Assembly: GCA_963682055.1 (NCBI GenBank)
Contig: OY821745.1
Span: 4,347,501 to 4,411,500 of the forward strand
Reading direction: 5' to 3'
Length of the DNA: 64,000 bases
Source of the DNA: Primula veris
Taxonomy: Eukaryota > Streptophyta > Magnoliopsida > Ericales > Primulaceae
The notes under the pieces were generated by a model. It worked only from the letters and a program-made list of their open reading frames with translations. It was not told where the DNA came from and searched no databases. The position numbers and the translations under genes are program-made. Below, in pieces: positions 20,600 through 29,544 of this stretch (positions are counted from its first letter, which is position 1; every line of letters begins with the position of its first letter).

Positions 20600-23034
20600 T
20601 CAAGGTTCCACCTGAGGAGATGTTGGTGGGGGAACAGTAGAATCCGGCCGAGGAGAAGACGCGGTCGACATAACTTGAGGACGCAGCGCTGTCGAAATTG
20701 TCTGCCCCGGTAGCCGCGGAAGCTCTTCTTCACGAAGATTCGCCCAGTCCAAGGGTTTCGGCGGTGCACCATGCGGACACGGGTACACCAACTCCGACCA
20801 CGCCCTATCCGACAGAGGAACATTCGCGAAGTTGAGCGCCCGCACATGAGCGCAGTATACAGAAAAGTTGGCCATCATCGCTAACTTTTTCCGCTCCTCC
20901 GCCTGTGCCGTTTTCAGGGCAGACACCTTAGCCTTCTCGGCTTCCACATCCTCAGCCAGGAGCAAGTTCTCCTCCTCTACTTCGCCGTACTTAGCGGCCA
21001 TGCTCTCTTTTTCCTCCCTCAATTTCTCGACCTCCTCGGTCAGGTGCAGGAAGTCCACCGACAGTTTGTCATAATTCTCGCCCAGGGTTTTCTTCTCGGA
21101 GACCAATTTCTCCTTATCGGCCTCAAGATTATCCTTCTCGGACACCAACTTCTCTTTCTCAGCCCCGAGAGCTCCCAGCTGATCCCGTAGCGCCACGGCA
21201 CTCACAGCAATCTGCACTTTAACACATTAGTTTCCAAATAAAATACAAGTACCCAACCTATATAGTGCAATACGAGCCCCACATACCCTCAGCGCATCCG
21301 CATGGACCTGCTCTATCACTGACATTGTAGGTTGGGCAGATAGCTTTTCTGCATTCTTAAACACAAGGGGTTTCAGAGCCGTATAACCCATCTTCAGCGT
21401 TCTCGGTTGATCCAGCAGTTCACCCCTACATCGGTCAATGTACCGGGTCATTGCAACCCCATCCACCGACCCCTTCTCTGATCCGTCAAGAGCCTCACCC
21501 TCGACACCCACCACATCATCCCCGGCATTCTCTTCGCTGCCTTCCCTCCCCACCCCCACGCCCTCCTCCAACGGCTCAATCTCAGGGGCCCTATGCTCGA
21601 TCTCTTCCTCATTACGGAGGGGCGAGCACACGGACAACTCTATCGGACCCTCGGTGGGGATAGGCGAGATGACCGGCAAAGTCATCGTACCATCTCCCAT
21701 ATTCGTCAAGAGGTTCATATATCCGAATACATCGTCGACCGACCCCTGAAACACAATAATACCCATAGATCGGGCAAGAGCGAGGGTAACCAATTGAGAA
21801 GTCAGTAGCTGAAACAAGACGACTAATAAAGCAAAGCACTAGCGAACCAGATGACAAACCAAAAGACAAGAAAATCATAATACATATACACATACCTCGC
21901 CCGGAGCAGCGTCATCCTCGGCGGTATCCCCTTGAGCAGCGGCAAACACCCCCTCGCCCGAGCCAACGTTAGCATCTTCCTCGGTAACCGACGTATCAGT
22001 TCCCCTAGCCCTCTTCGTTGTTTCAACGACAGGGTCAGCTGCGCGACGCTTAGAACGAACAGCTCTTTTCCCAAGCCGAGTAGCACACCGAGCCTGTACC
22101 ACCTTTAAAAATTCCTCCTCGGGCTCTTTCGGGATCTCGGGTGCAGGATTCCCCTTGGTCACCGACCCCATAGGGTACCCGAGCAACATGGGAGCCGTAC
22201 GACTTGCAGGATCAGGCGTAGGTCCCGGCCCCCACCATTTCCAAAGAGCTAACAAAGCCTCTACATTGGGAGCGCCGAGATCTGGCATAGTGGGAGCATT
22301 GGTAGCCGGTCCAGGAATCTGGTGTCCCGGACAAGCCCATTCACCAGACGCAATAACAATACCGAGATTGCGCTCTTTGTTGGTATCCGGCAAACCGATA
22401 ACGAGCCGGCAAAAGGCACGCAGAGTCTTCAAATACGAGCTGCGACGCTCAAAGCTCAGACTATAGACTCCAAAGACGTCCTTCAGTTCAATCGGTATTC
22501 CGGACAACTCCGATAGCCTTTGGATACCATTCAGAGTACGGTAACCATTTAGGGCCAGTTGGGCCGGAGCAATTTGGACGGCCTCAAAGAACGAGGCCAC
22601 CCAATTTGTAAAGGGCAGTCGAAGACCCCCAGTAAAGAAGGCCGACGACCGCACAGCTACCTCGCCGGCGGGAACAAATCCCAGCACCTCCTCGTCCGAT
22701 ATAGGAAGCCGAATATGTACGTTGTCGGGTATTCCGGCGAGTTCCTTAAAATCCTTCTCCACGAATGTGCCAACTTGGGCCACGCTTTGGGTCAAAATTT
22801 CCTATACAAAGATCATCAACAGTCCATCAATATACTAACCAAATACACAAACCAGAACCACATCAGTAGAACGAGAGCCACCCCCCCCCCCATGCACATT
22901 ATATCAGAATCATCAGACATATATAGCTAACCTGAACCATATACCAACGACACACCTATGACCACAACGACAAATCAAATACAACTCCTAAAAGCGGGAA
23001 GGGGGGAGAACGAAAAATCACTTACCGTTATCAT
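20600..23034 (-). CDS. Antisense four-exon gene F: 'putative gypsy-type transposon' domain plus coiled coil (682 aa)
   Basis: Exons (minus) are 23034-23026, 22801-21896, 21808-21287 and 21211-20600. All have GT-AG borders and all introns are phase 0. The first coding exon is only ATG ATA ACG followed by a consensus GTAAG donor. Exon 2 (302 codons) contains HIRLPISDEEVLGFVPAGE, AFFTGGLRLPF, QIAPAQLALNGYRTLNG and LSELSGI, resembling the plant 'putative gypsy type transposon' domain (Pfam Transposase_28 type) found in Tat antisense ORFs. A basic patch KRAVRSKRRA could be a nuclear signal. Exon 3 is acidic. Exon 4 is a long coiled coil (EKEKLVSEKDNLEADKEKL) ending at a stop at 20600. The function of this family is unknown; roles as Gag-like or regulatory proteins are speculation. 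No stop or frameshift is present in the four exons. Splice choices are by inspection. Confidence 0.72.
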
Positions 23035-23082
23035 TTTGAGCAAGCAAGCGCGAACAGCAGCAAGTCTTCCAACAAAACCACG

Positions 23083-23131
23083 AAACCCTAGATCAAGCGG
23101 CCGAACTCTTTTCTTTTTTGGCGGGAAAAAT
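23083..23131 (-). promoter_or_regulatory. E2F-like site and telo-box at the start of antisense gene F
   Basis: TTTTTTGGCGGGAAAAA (about 23114-23130) contains the E2F consensus TTTCCCGCC in reverse. A telo-box AAACCCTA lies at 23083-23090. Both are 50-100 bp upstream of the proposed ATG at 23034. In plant cell-cycle and ribosomal genes these two elements often occur together near the transcription start. Their role here is inferred. Confidence 0.5.
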
Positions 23132-23730
23132 ATGCTTTAGAGAGATCTTTTCTTCAGCGAATTCTGTGATAAAAATAAACAGGACTACTTGGCACAATAA
23201 AAAGGAATGGAGTCACAAAAGGAATAAAATAATAACCGTCCTTTCGTGTACCAGAGGTTCGCCCCTTTTCCAACCATACAAAAGTCAACAACCGCTGCTC
23301 TTTTTAACATTTCAACGCTCCAGATTTCGCCACGTCAGCGCATATCCCACTACCCAAGGCAGTTCACATCATTACACCTAAATAAACGGCCAGTGGACCC
23401 TACCACGAAAAGCTTCCCACATACGCTACCAATATTATCACACAAAGAATGTCCCCCGATAAAGTTCCTCGACTCCCAACCATTTCTTACCCAAATGGCA
23501 TACCGAACAAGGTGAACGAAGACCGTTTCTAGCTTAATGGCAGGGAGCATCAAGTCTAACAACGCTCTTCGGGGGGATAACCGGGCACATTGTTCGATGT
23601 ATGCTAAAAAAAAAAAAAAAGAGAAGCAAGCAGGAAATAAAATAGGACAGAATCAAATGCAAGACAAGTTTTATTCATCCACAAAGGGGGAAACACAAAC
23701 AATACAACAGAAAAAGAAAATACACACATC

Positions 23731-24093
23731 CTACTTTTTCGAACTATCCCCCATAGCAACATCCCTCTTCGCCAAAAGTTCCTCCAGACGCTCATTCTCC
23801 CTAACCAAACGAGAAATCGCCATCTCAGCCTGTTTTAAGGCGTAAGACTGAGACTCGCATTTTTGTTCGGCCTTGAAACGGGCAGTGCCCTCCTCGTCCC
23901 AATATTGTTTAAGCCTCCTCGCTTCAGTCCGAGCACATATGAGATCATGTTTCAGCCATGACATCTCAATTTCTTTTAGTTGAAGAGGAGTCAAATCCTC
24001 CTCCCCAAAGCCAGGGGGACGAGGTAGCAAAAAGGTAGGCTCCTCTTCCATAAGGATTTTCTTTTTGGAGGCAGACCTAGTGATGGGAGCCAT
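23731..24093 (-). CDS. Antisense mini-gene E: 120-aa coiled-coil protein
   Basis: ATG 24093 (MAPITRSASKKK) was chosen because a TATA box CTATAAATGC lies about 70 bp upstream (24161-24170); the frame is open further upstream but that region would be promoter. The basic N-terminus ITRSASKKK is followed by an acidic, proline-rich segment (EEEPTFLLPRPPGFGEEDL) and then a helical coiled coil ending ENERLEELLAKRD. An AATAAA signal is at 23670-23675, 56 bp after the stop. It thus looks like a self-contained transcription unit inside the retrotransposon. No known domain. Confidence 0.62.
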   Translation of the reverse strand: MAPITRSASKKKILMEEEPTFLLPRPPGFGEEDLTPLQLKEIEMSWLKHDLICARTEARRLKQYWDEEGTARFKAEQKCESQSYALKQAEMAISRLVRENERLEELLAKRDVAMGDSSKK

Positions 24094-24312
24094 CTCACGC
24101 AAAAGCAAGTTAGAAAACAAGAAGAGGTAGAAATTGATAATGAGATACAGGCAATAGGGAGCATTTATAGAGAATCAGAAGGCACAAAATACGAAGAGTT
24201 CCAATGGTTCACAAGACAGGCACGAGATACGAAAAGATACAACTGATTCATTAAATACAGAAGATAAAACACAAATGGCAAAAGGGGAAATACATAAGAA
24301 AACCAGCCCAAT

Positions 24313-24792
24313 CTAAGGATCAATGGGTGGAAAAACCGAACTGCCAGACCGAGAGAAGGCAATACGAGCAGAACAATTCAGCCTAGCTTGATAGGAATCG
24401 TTCATGGCGACCAAATCGTCATTCTCCGAGGAGAGCCTATTATTTTCCGAGGTAAGAACCCTGACGCGTTCCACGAGCCGAGCATTCTTTACCATTAGGT
24501 TAGCGAGGCCCTGAGGAGAGTTGTCAAACTCATCTTGAGAATGGTCCCAAATTTCCTCGGCATCATACCAGGAGTTGGCCAGATGGTTTCTCTGCAGCAA
24601 CAAGTGATCGAGCTGGCGACTCAGTGCCGAGATCTCGGTCCACTTCACCGTCTCTTCGGGATAAGAGCCGAACAGGCTCAAGGCCAAAACGCCATACTCT
24701 TTCTCAAGCCTTGCCATCCGACTGCGGACCCGAGATACCTCAGTATCCAAGCCCTTCATCTGAGCATGATATCTCACCACAGGTCCAGACAT
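24313..24792 (-). CDS. Antisense mini-gene D: 159-aa coiled-coil protein
   Basis: Starts MSGPVVRYHAQ at ATG 24792 with a TATA box CTATAAGTAC at 24886-24895. The sequence is helical with heptad-like leucines (VRSRMARLEKEYGVLALSL, ISALSRQLDHLLLQRN) and an N/S/E-rich segment LTSENNRLSSENDDL near the C-terminus. The MSGP start is shared with cassette C, indicating common origin. It lies head-to-tail between cassettes C and E. I see only an AATGAA-like, not AATAAA, sequence after the stop. Function unknown. Confidence 0.6.
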   Translation of the reverse strand: MSGPVVRYHAQMKGLDTEVSRVRSRMARLEKEYGVLALSLFGSYPEETVKWTEISALSRQLDHLLLQRNHLANSWYDAEEIWDHSQDEFDNSPQGLANLMVKNARLVERVRVLTSENNRLSSENDDLVAMNDSYQARLNCSARIAFSRSGSSVFPPIDP

Positions 24793-25139
24793 TCTGGGAA
24801 ATTGTTTAGTATGGAAGAAAATAAAGGGCTAAAGAAGAGAGAAGCAAAACGAAAAAAGAGATGATAAACTACCCAAGAAAAGAGGGTACTTATAGAACGA
24901 AGAGTATGATATTTTATAACCTTGCTTGGGAAATTGCATATTTCCTGACATGATGTGGGAGGCATGTGCATTTCCTGACCTACTAGGGAGCAGGCACATA
25001 TGTTTGACAGTGATGGGGACATCTATTGACATCTGAGACTACAGTGCAGAAGAGATAAAGACGAGATATTCAAAGATCTAGATCCCAGACAAACAACAAA
25101 CCACACGTACGATATAAAAAGAAAAGGGCAAAAATACTT

Positions 25140-25290
25140 TTCATTAATGAAGATGGAATACATCATTATCTATTACATCGAGGTCTATTACATTGAGGTC
25201 TATTACATCCGAGATAAAAATCTATTACATCGAGGTCTATTACATTGAGGTCTATTACATCCGAAAAAGATCTATTACATCCAAGAAGAG
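25140..25290. repeat. Short tandem repeat, ~15-bp unit TCTATTACATCGAGG
   Basis: Several variants of TCTATTACAT(C/T)GAGG are arranged in groups of three, with the group itself repeated about every 50 bp. They lie in the apparent 3' flank of cassette C within the Tat element. Confidence 0.75.
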
Positions 25291-25324
25291 CTAGTACAGA
25301 AGATCAGGCAAAGGATCAACTATA

Positions 25325-25905
25325 TCAGCTGACCAAGTGAGCAGGAGACGCCAAAAAGAAAAAGTAAGAAGAAAGAGAAAGGAAAATCAAGAAGAGGAAA
25401 AGAAGAAGAATGCAAGAAACGAAGGAAAGAAGCATAAAAAGAAAACAAAAAGGGAAGAAAGAAGCAAAGAGGAGGAACATAAAGAAGAAGTGATAAGAAA
25501 GAAGAGTCAAAAAAAAAAAAATGACAAAAACCCTAGATGTAACACAAAACCCTTAGGATCACAGGGCTGATTGTAACATCATAGTGGTGCAAAAAAAAAA
25601 AAAAAAAGAGTGACGGGAGAGAAGATGAAGAAAAAGAAAGAGGAGGCACAGAAGAAAAACAGATGAGAAGAAGATTAAGAGATGAAGGAGACAGACAAAT
25701 AAAAAGAAAGTCAATAAAACAAAAAAGAAACGGAAAAAGAAAAGAATAAAAAGAGAGAGAAAACAGAGTATAAAAAGAAAATACAAGAGAGGAAGAGGAA
25801 GAAATGATGGAAACGGAGAAATAAAAAAAAAAGAGGAAGAGGAAGAGATAGGAAAAGAAGGGGAAAAGCAGAGAAAAATAAAAAAGAAGGGAGAAGGTTA
25901 GGGGG
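25325..25905. repeat. Long purine-rich (plus) / pyrimidine-rich (minus) tract
   Basis: Nearly 600 bp of AAGAAGAGG-type sequence with one less biased interruption near 25530-25605. Apparent ORFs on both strands across it are artefacts of composition. It lies immediately downstream of cassette C, so in the antisense transcript it would be a pyrimidine-rich 3' UTR. Confidence 0.8.
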
Positions 25906-26191
25906 AAGTCGATCGGTATCGATGAGAGGGCCCGTCAGAGACATCCCTGTCCCTCAGTGTCGGGTTCCCCCTTAGCATCTCATTCTCTTCGACTAAAGCC
26001 TGACGAGCACGTCGGCAGTAAGCCAGTTCGGATCTTAGCCAAGTTAATTCCCGAACCATCTCGGTATGGTGATAACGCATCACCTTCAATTCCTCCTCGG
26101 CATCCCTCAACAGCCTTTGTACATGGTTATAGGAGGCCTCAAAGGCCTCCACTTGCAAAGCTAATGCTGATGGGGTGAAAGGACCAGACAT
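25898..26191 (-). CDS. Antisense mini-gene C: 97-aa coiled-coil protein
   Basis: ATG 26191 (MSGPFTPSALALQ) is preceded by a TATA box CTATAAATAC at 26275-26284. The body is helical (VEAFEASYNHVQRLLRDAEE, MVRELTWLRSELAYC) and ends with VEENEMLRGN and a short polar tail. The MSGP start is shared with cassette D, and the EN(E/N)xL stretch with D and E. The frame is open 72 bp upstream of this ATG, but the second Met is preferred by its homology to D. The downstream sequence is the long purine/pyrimidine tract. Function unknown. Confidence 0.58.
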   Translation of the reverse strand: MSGPFTPSALALQVEAFEASYNHVQRLLRDAEEELKVMRYHHTEMVRELTWLRSELAYCRRARQALVEENEMLRGNPTLRDRDVSDGPSHRYRSTSP

Positions 26192-26827
26192 CTTAGGGAA
26201 ATTATAAGATGAGGGTCTATATATGGGGGAAAATAATATGATGAGAATTGTGGATGTAACCATGCTGTAAGCAGGTATTTATAGATCAAGCGTATGAGGG
26301 CTGGTATTGAGAGTCGCAACCGTTCGCCAATGGGTATTCAGAAGCAACGGCACTCAAAAGAGGTGACTGTTCAAGAGAAACGTTTGGATTCCCAAAAGAC
26401 TCTAAAAAAAGCGTGAGTAATTAAAAGCCACACCTGTTCAAGAAACGTTTGGATTATTACCAATATTTAAAGGGGGTAAGTAATAATGGCAGCAAAACAC
26501 GCGTCATTTTTGGGAAGGACGGCGGATCGAATAAATATCCCAGATCTTCTGCGCAAGGCTCAAGAAAGCCTTGGTGATTGGGATTTTCTATGCACAAGGC
26601 TCAAGAAATCCTATTAGTCCCTAGATATAAAGAGTAAGGAGGTCCAATGGATAAGATCAAACGCCAGGCCCAAGAAAAGCATTAATGAGGCCACAAGCGT
26701 GCGCAGTCAAAATAAATTGCATTGGGAAAGTAATTCAAATATAAACAAGAAAAAGAAATCTTTATTAATTGGTTGATACTTCGTTACAGAAGAAGCACAA
26801 AGAGGAAATACAATGAAAACAATAAAA

Positions 26828-27166
26828 TCATTTCATAGAAGGGCCCGCTTCGTCATTCGGCTTCCGTTTCGACCGAGCATACACTTCCTTAAGGGCCAAT
26901 TTGTAAGCCCTTTTGGAAGCGAGCTGCCTATCCCTGGAGGCCTCGAGCTCTTTGATCCGGGCACGAGCACGAATACTGTCAAGCAAAGACCTTTGGTGCT
27001 CCTTCTCTAGGGCATCCAATCGCTCGTCTAGTTCGGCGGCCCGACGAGCTTCCACTGACAGCCGGGCAACCCTCTTTTCGAGATAACGCACCTTCTGAAC
27101 TTCCTCTTCCAGACGGGTAACGTATTCAGGAAGGTTGTCACCATACTTTTCAAGAGGAGAAGCCAT
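26828..27166 (-). CDS. Antisense mini-gene B: 112-aa coiled-coil protein
   Basis: ATG 27166 (MASPLEKYGDN) lies about 50 bp downstream of a TATA box CTTATAAAAG (27216-27225). AATAAA is at 26761-26766, 62 bp after the stop. The sequence is a coiled coil (YVTRLEEEVQKVRYLEKRV, ELDERLDALEKEHQRSL) with a conserved C-terminal block KRAYKLALKEVYARSK shared with cassette A, followed by a polar tail. The shared block, shared MAS start and same promoter spacing show that A and B are duplicates. Function unknown. Confidence 0.64.
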   Translation of the reverse strand: MASPLEKYGDNLPEYVTRLEEEVQKVRYLEKRVARLSVEARRAAELDERLDALEKEHQRSLLDSIRARARIKELEASRDRQLASKRAYKLALKEVYARSKRKPNDEAGPSMK

Positions 27167-27469
27167 TTGCTCGTTAGTAAAGAATGAACTGCACAAAAGA
27201 TACTGGGACAGTCCCCTTTTATAAGAAGAAACAAGGAGTAGGTCAAAGGTCATCTCGAATAAATACAGCCTCTTGAACTTCCCAAGAGCATTAAAGGCGA
27301 ATTAACCACAGTTCCAAATCCAATTAAAGTCATCCAAAAAGACATCAAGAAGATAAACAGACAAGAACAAGGAAAGGGAAATATTTTATTAATTCCAAAA
27401 ACTTCGATTACAACTGAGGAGAAGACTCCCCATTCAAGAGAAATTACGACAGAAATTACAAAAGACTAA

Positions 27470-27790
27470 TTATTTCGAGGAAGAGCCTTCTTCATCGTCA
27501 TCCGAACTCGGTTTGGACCGAGCATGCAACTCCTTGAAGGCAAGCTTATAGGCCCTTTTAGCCGCCTTCTGCTTAGCCAGATTAGCCTCGAGCTTCTTTA
27601 TATGCTCGAAGGCCCAATCCCGATCGGCCATCGTCACATGATGATCAGAATCCATGTCAGACAACCTTTTCTTATAGTTTGAAACCTTGGCCACGAGTTT
27701 CTTATTCGCGGTACGAGATTTCTTGATTTCCGTTTCTAAATATGAAATATAATTAAAGGAGCTCTCACCAGTAGAATCAGAAGAAGCCAT
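27470..27790 (-). CDS. Antisense mini-gene A: 106-aa coiled-coil protein
   Basis: ATG 27790 (MASSDSTGESS) lies about 55 bp after a TATA box CTATAAAG (27844-27851). AATAAA is at 27385-27390, 80 bp after the stop. It is helical (YLETEIKKSRTANKKLVAKV, AFEHIKKLEANLAKQK) and ends with KRAYKLAFKELHARSK plus an acidic/serine tail. The KRAYKLA block is nearly identical to that of cassette B. It is the antisense gene nearest to the 3' LTR. Function unknown. Confidence 0.64.
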   Translation of the reverse strand: MASSDSTGESSFNYISYLETEIKKSRTANKKLVAKVSNYKKRLSDMDSDHHVTMADRDWAFEHIKKLEANLAKQKAAKRAYKLAFKELHARSKPSSDDDEEGSSSK

Positions 27791-28033
27791 TATGTCAAGG
27801 ACAAATTAGTAGTAAGATGCCTAATTATGGAGGGAGCACACCCCTTTATAGGAGTTTTCCTCGAAAGAAGATATTAGGATAGGAAACATTAAATGTGCCC
27901 CCCTGGGAACCGTCACGAGTCTATTGCATTTCTCGATGAAGCATTTGGAAAAATAAGACCGAAGTAACGTTCTCGACAAACCGAACATGACTCCCCCGAC
28001 ATGGAAACCACGCCGAGGAAGTCAGGGAGCACT

Positions 28034-28582
28034 TGATAGAACACAAAAATCAGACCCGAATATTTTATTCGGGTCATAATCAACCCACTTTATAAATGGG
28101 TCATCTCATATTGGTTGTAGGGATTGAGGGGCTACAACACAAAGCCCAAGCCCAATCAAAGGGGGACCCTTGTCTGAGAAATCCCTGGGATGAAGACATT
28201 TGTCACTATCCTAGAAGGCGCAGTTGCCTATAAATAGCCCACTACCCCTCCTAGAAAAGGACCAGAAAATCTATCCAAAAAATATAGAGAGAAGTTAAGA
28301 AAAGAGAGAAACTAACCAAAGCATATCACTTCAAGAAACAAACCGAGAAAAGACAGCCGAGCATCGAATAAAAGAGGAGAAAGATCAAGACGAGGGATTA
28401 AATAGTTATATCGAGCATAATCGTAAAATCGGAATACGAATCCGAACAAGTGTAATAGTCCGAACAAGGACAAGAATCCGAGTCATAATAAAGATCAGGA
28501 AGCATCATTTATTCTCGGTCGATTTGTCATTTTATCTTTGTTGAAAAGCCTAACGCAACCGACCAAAGTTATGGCTTTATCA
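28034..28582 (+). repeat. 3' LTR of the Tat element
   Basis: 549 bp, TGATAGAACAC...GCTTTATCA, followed by the target duplication GTACG. I found no difference from the 5' LTR when reading them side by side. It ends 449 bp before the start codon of the zinc-finger gene and is oriented toward it. Confidence 0.95.
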
Positions 28583-29031
28583 GTACGATTTAGTTAGTAC
28601 CAACACCAAAAAGGAAACGCTTGGAAATTAATTACCCACACACTAGCAAGTCTGAAATTGTATACACATCCTAATTAATCTTAATAACTCAATTTAATTC
28701 CATCATTCATTTAATTTAACCACACAATTAATCTCAATTAGACTAAACCCGAGTTTCCATATAGTACTCCGTAATATATACTACTACTATATATATATAT
28801 ATAGTATAATATAGGGTAAATATGCTCAAAACATACTATTAACTACTACTATATATATATATATATATATATATATTCATACATACAACTTCTACACTAT
28901 TTCCTTACTCCGCAAGTATCTAAGTGCCCGTAAACCTCCTCCATATACATACATATATACAAACAAACACACTCTCTATATATATCTTTGTTCACAATTA
29001 ATAGTACCATCGTACATTCGTACTCGCAGTC

Positions 29032-29544
29032 ATGACTTTACCCATGATTTCAAAGAGGAAGCTGATAGACGACACCGAAGGCCAAGAGGGAAACGCTCAT
29101 CCTGAACCCAAGTTCTTGAAAACCTCGGTCGACGAAAAACCAACCCTAGAACGTGTCTACACATGCAAAACATGCGGGAAAGGTTTTTTGACGTTCCAAG
29201 CCTTAGGGGGACACCGTGCAAGCCACACCAACGTAAACAAAGCCAAAACTGATGACCTGACGGTAGGGTTCGGTATGGTAAAGTCTCATGATTGCTCGGT
29301 TTGTGGTGCAAAGTTCTTTTCAGGACAGGCCTTGGGAGGGCACATGAGAAGTCATCAAAAAGTAACTCCCGAGAAGGTTGTTAGTGATGATGGTAAATCT
29401 GGAAGTTGCAGCTCGGAGGTGAACGATACGTTAGTTACATGGGATTTTTTTGCAAGAGAGCCGGTTATTAGGGTTAAGGCCTTGGTGGAGACGGTGGAGG
29501 ACTTGAGTGGGGTAGATTGGCTCGATTTGAAACTAGGGTTTTAG
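29032..29544 (+). CDS. C2H2 zinc-finger transcriptional repressor, ZAT-like (170 aa)
   Basis: An intronless gene for a nuclear transcription factor of the plant C1-2i class. A basic SKRKL near the N-terminus may be the nuclear signal. Two zinc fingers each carry the plant-specific QALGGH helix: CKTCGKGFLTFQALGGHRASH (about 45-65) and CSVCGAKFFSGQALGGHMRSH (about 86-106). The C-terminus ends with LDLKLGF, a DLNxxP/LxLxL-type EAR motif that recruits TOPLESS corepressors. Size and layout fit ZAT stress-response repressors, but the exact orthologue is not clear. A TATA-like CTATATATAT lies about 55 bp upstream. A very young Tat element sits 445 bp upstream and may affect its expression. Confidence 0.92.
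   Translation: MTLPMISKRKLIDDTEGQEGNAHPEPKFLKTSVDEKPTLERVYTCKTCGKGFLTFQALGGHRASHTNVNKAKTDDLTVGFGMVKSHDCSVCGAKFFSGQALGGHMRSHQKVTPEKVVSDDGKSGSCSSEVNDTLVTWDFFAREPVIRVKALVETVEDLSGVDWLDLKLGF

Larger units (their letters stand above)
11241..28582 (+). mobile_element. Complete Tat-lineage Ty3/gypsy LTR retrotransposon, 17.3 kb
   Basis: It is bounded by two 549-bp LTRs that match throughout my reading (11241-11789 and 28034-28582) and flanked by the 5-bp duplication GTACG (11236-11240 and 28583-28587). The order is LTR, primer-binding site, one gag-pro-RT-RH-aRH-INT ORF, a tandem array, about 9 kb of antisense genes, 3' LTR. The second RNase H between RT and integrase and the large 3' region with antisense ORFs place it in the Tat (Ogre/Retand-type) lineage. 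The uninterrupted 5.9-kb ORF plus matching LTRs indicate a very recent insertion. It landed in the tail of the repeat at 10955-11240. Confidence 0.95.

Noticed and set aside
21438..22516. Plus-strand ORFs opposite the antisense gene (Pro/Ser/His-rich)
   Set aside because: They mirror the acidic minus-strand exons; composition is explained by reverse complement of coding sequence.
25337..25944. Lys/Glu-rich plus-strand and Phe/Leu-rich minus-strand ORFs
   Set aside because: Caused by the homopurine tract, which rarely forms stops in some frames.
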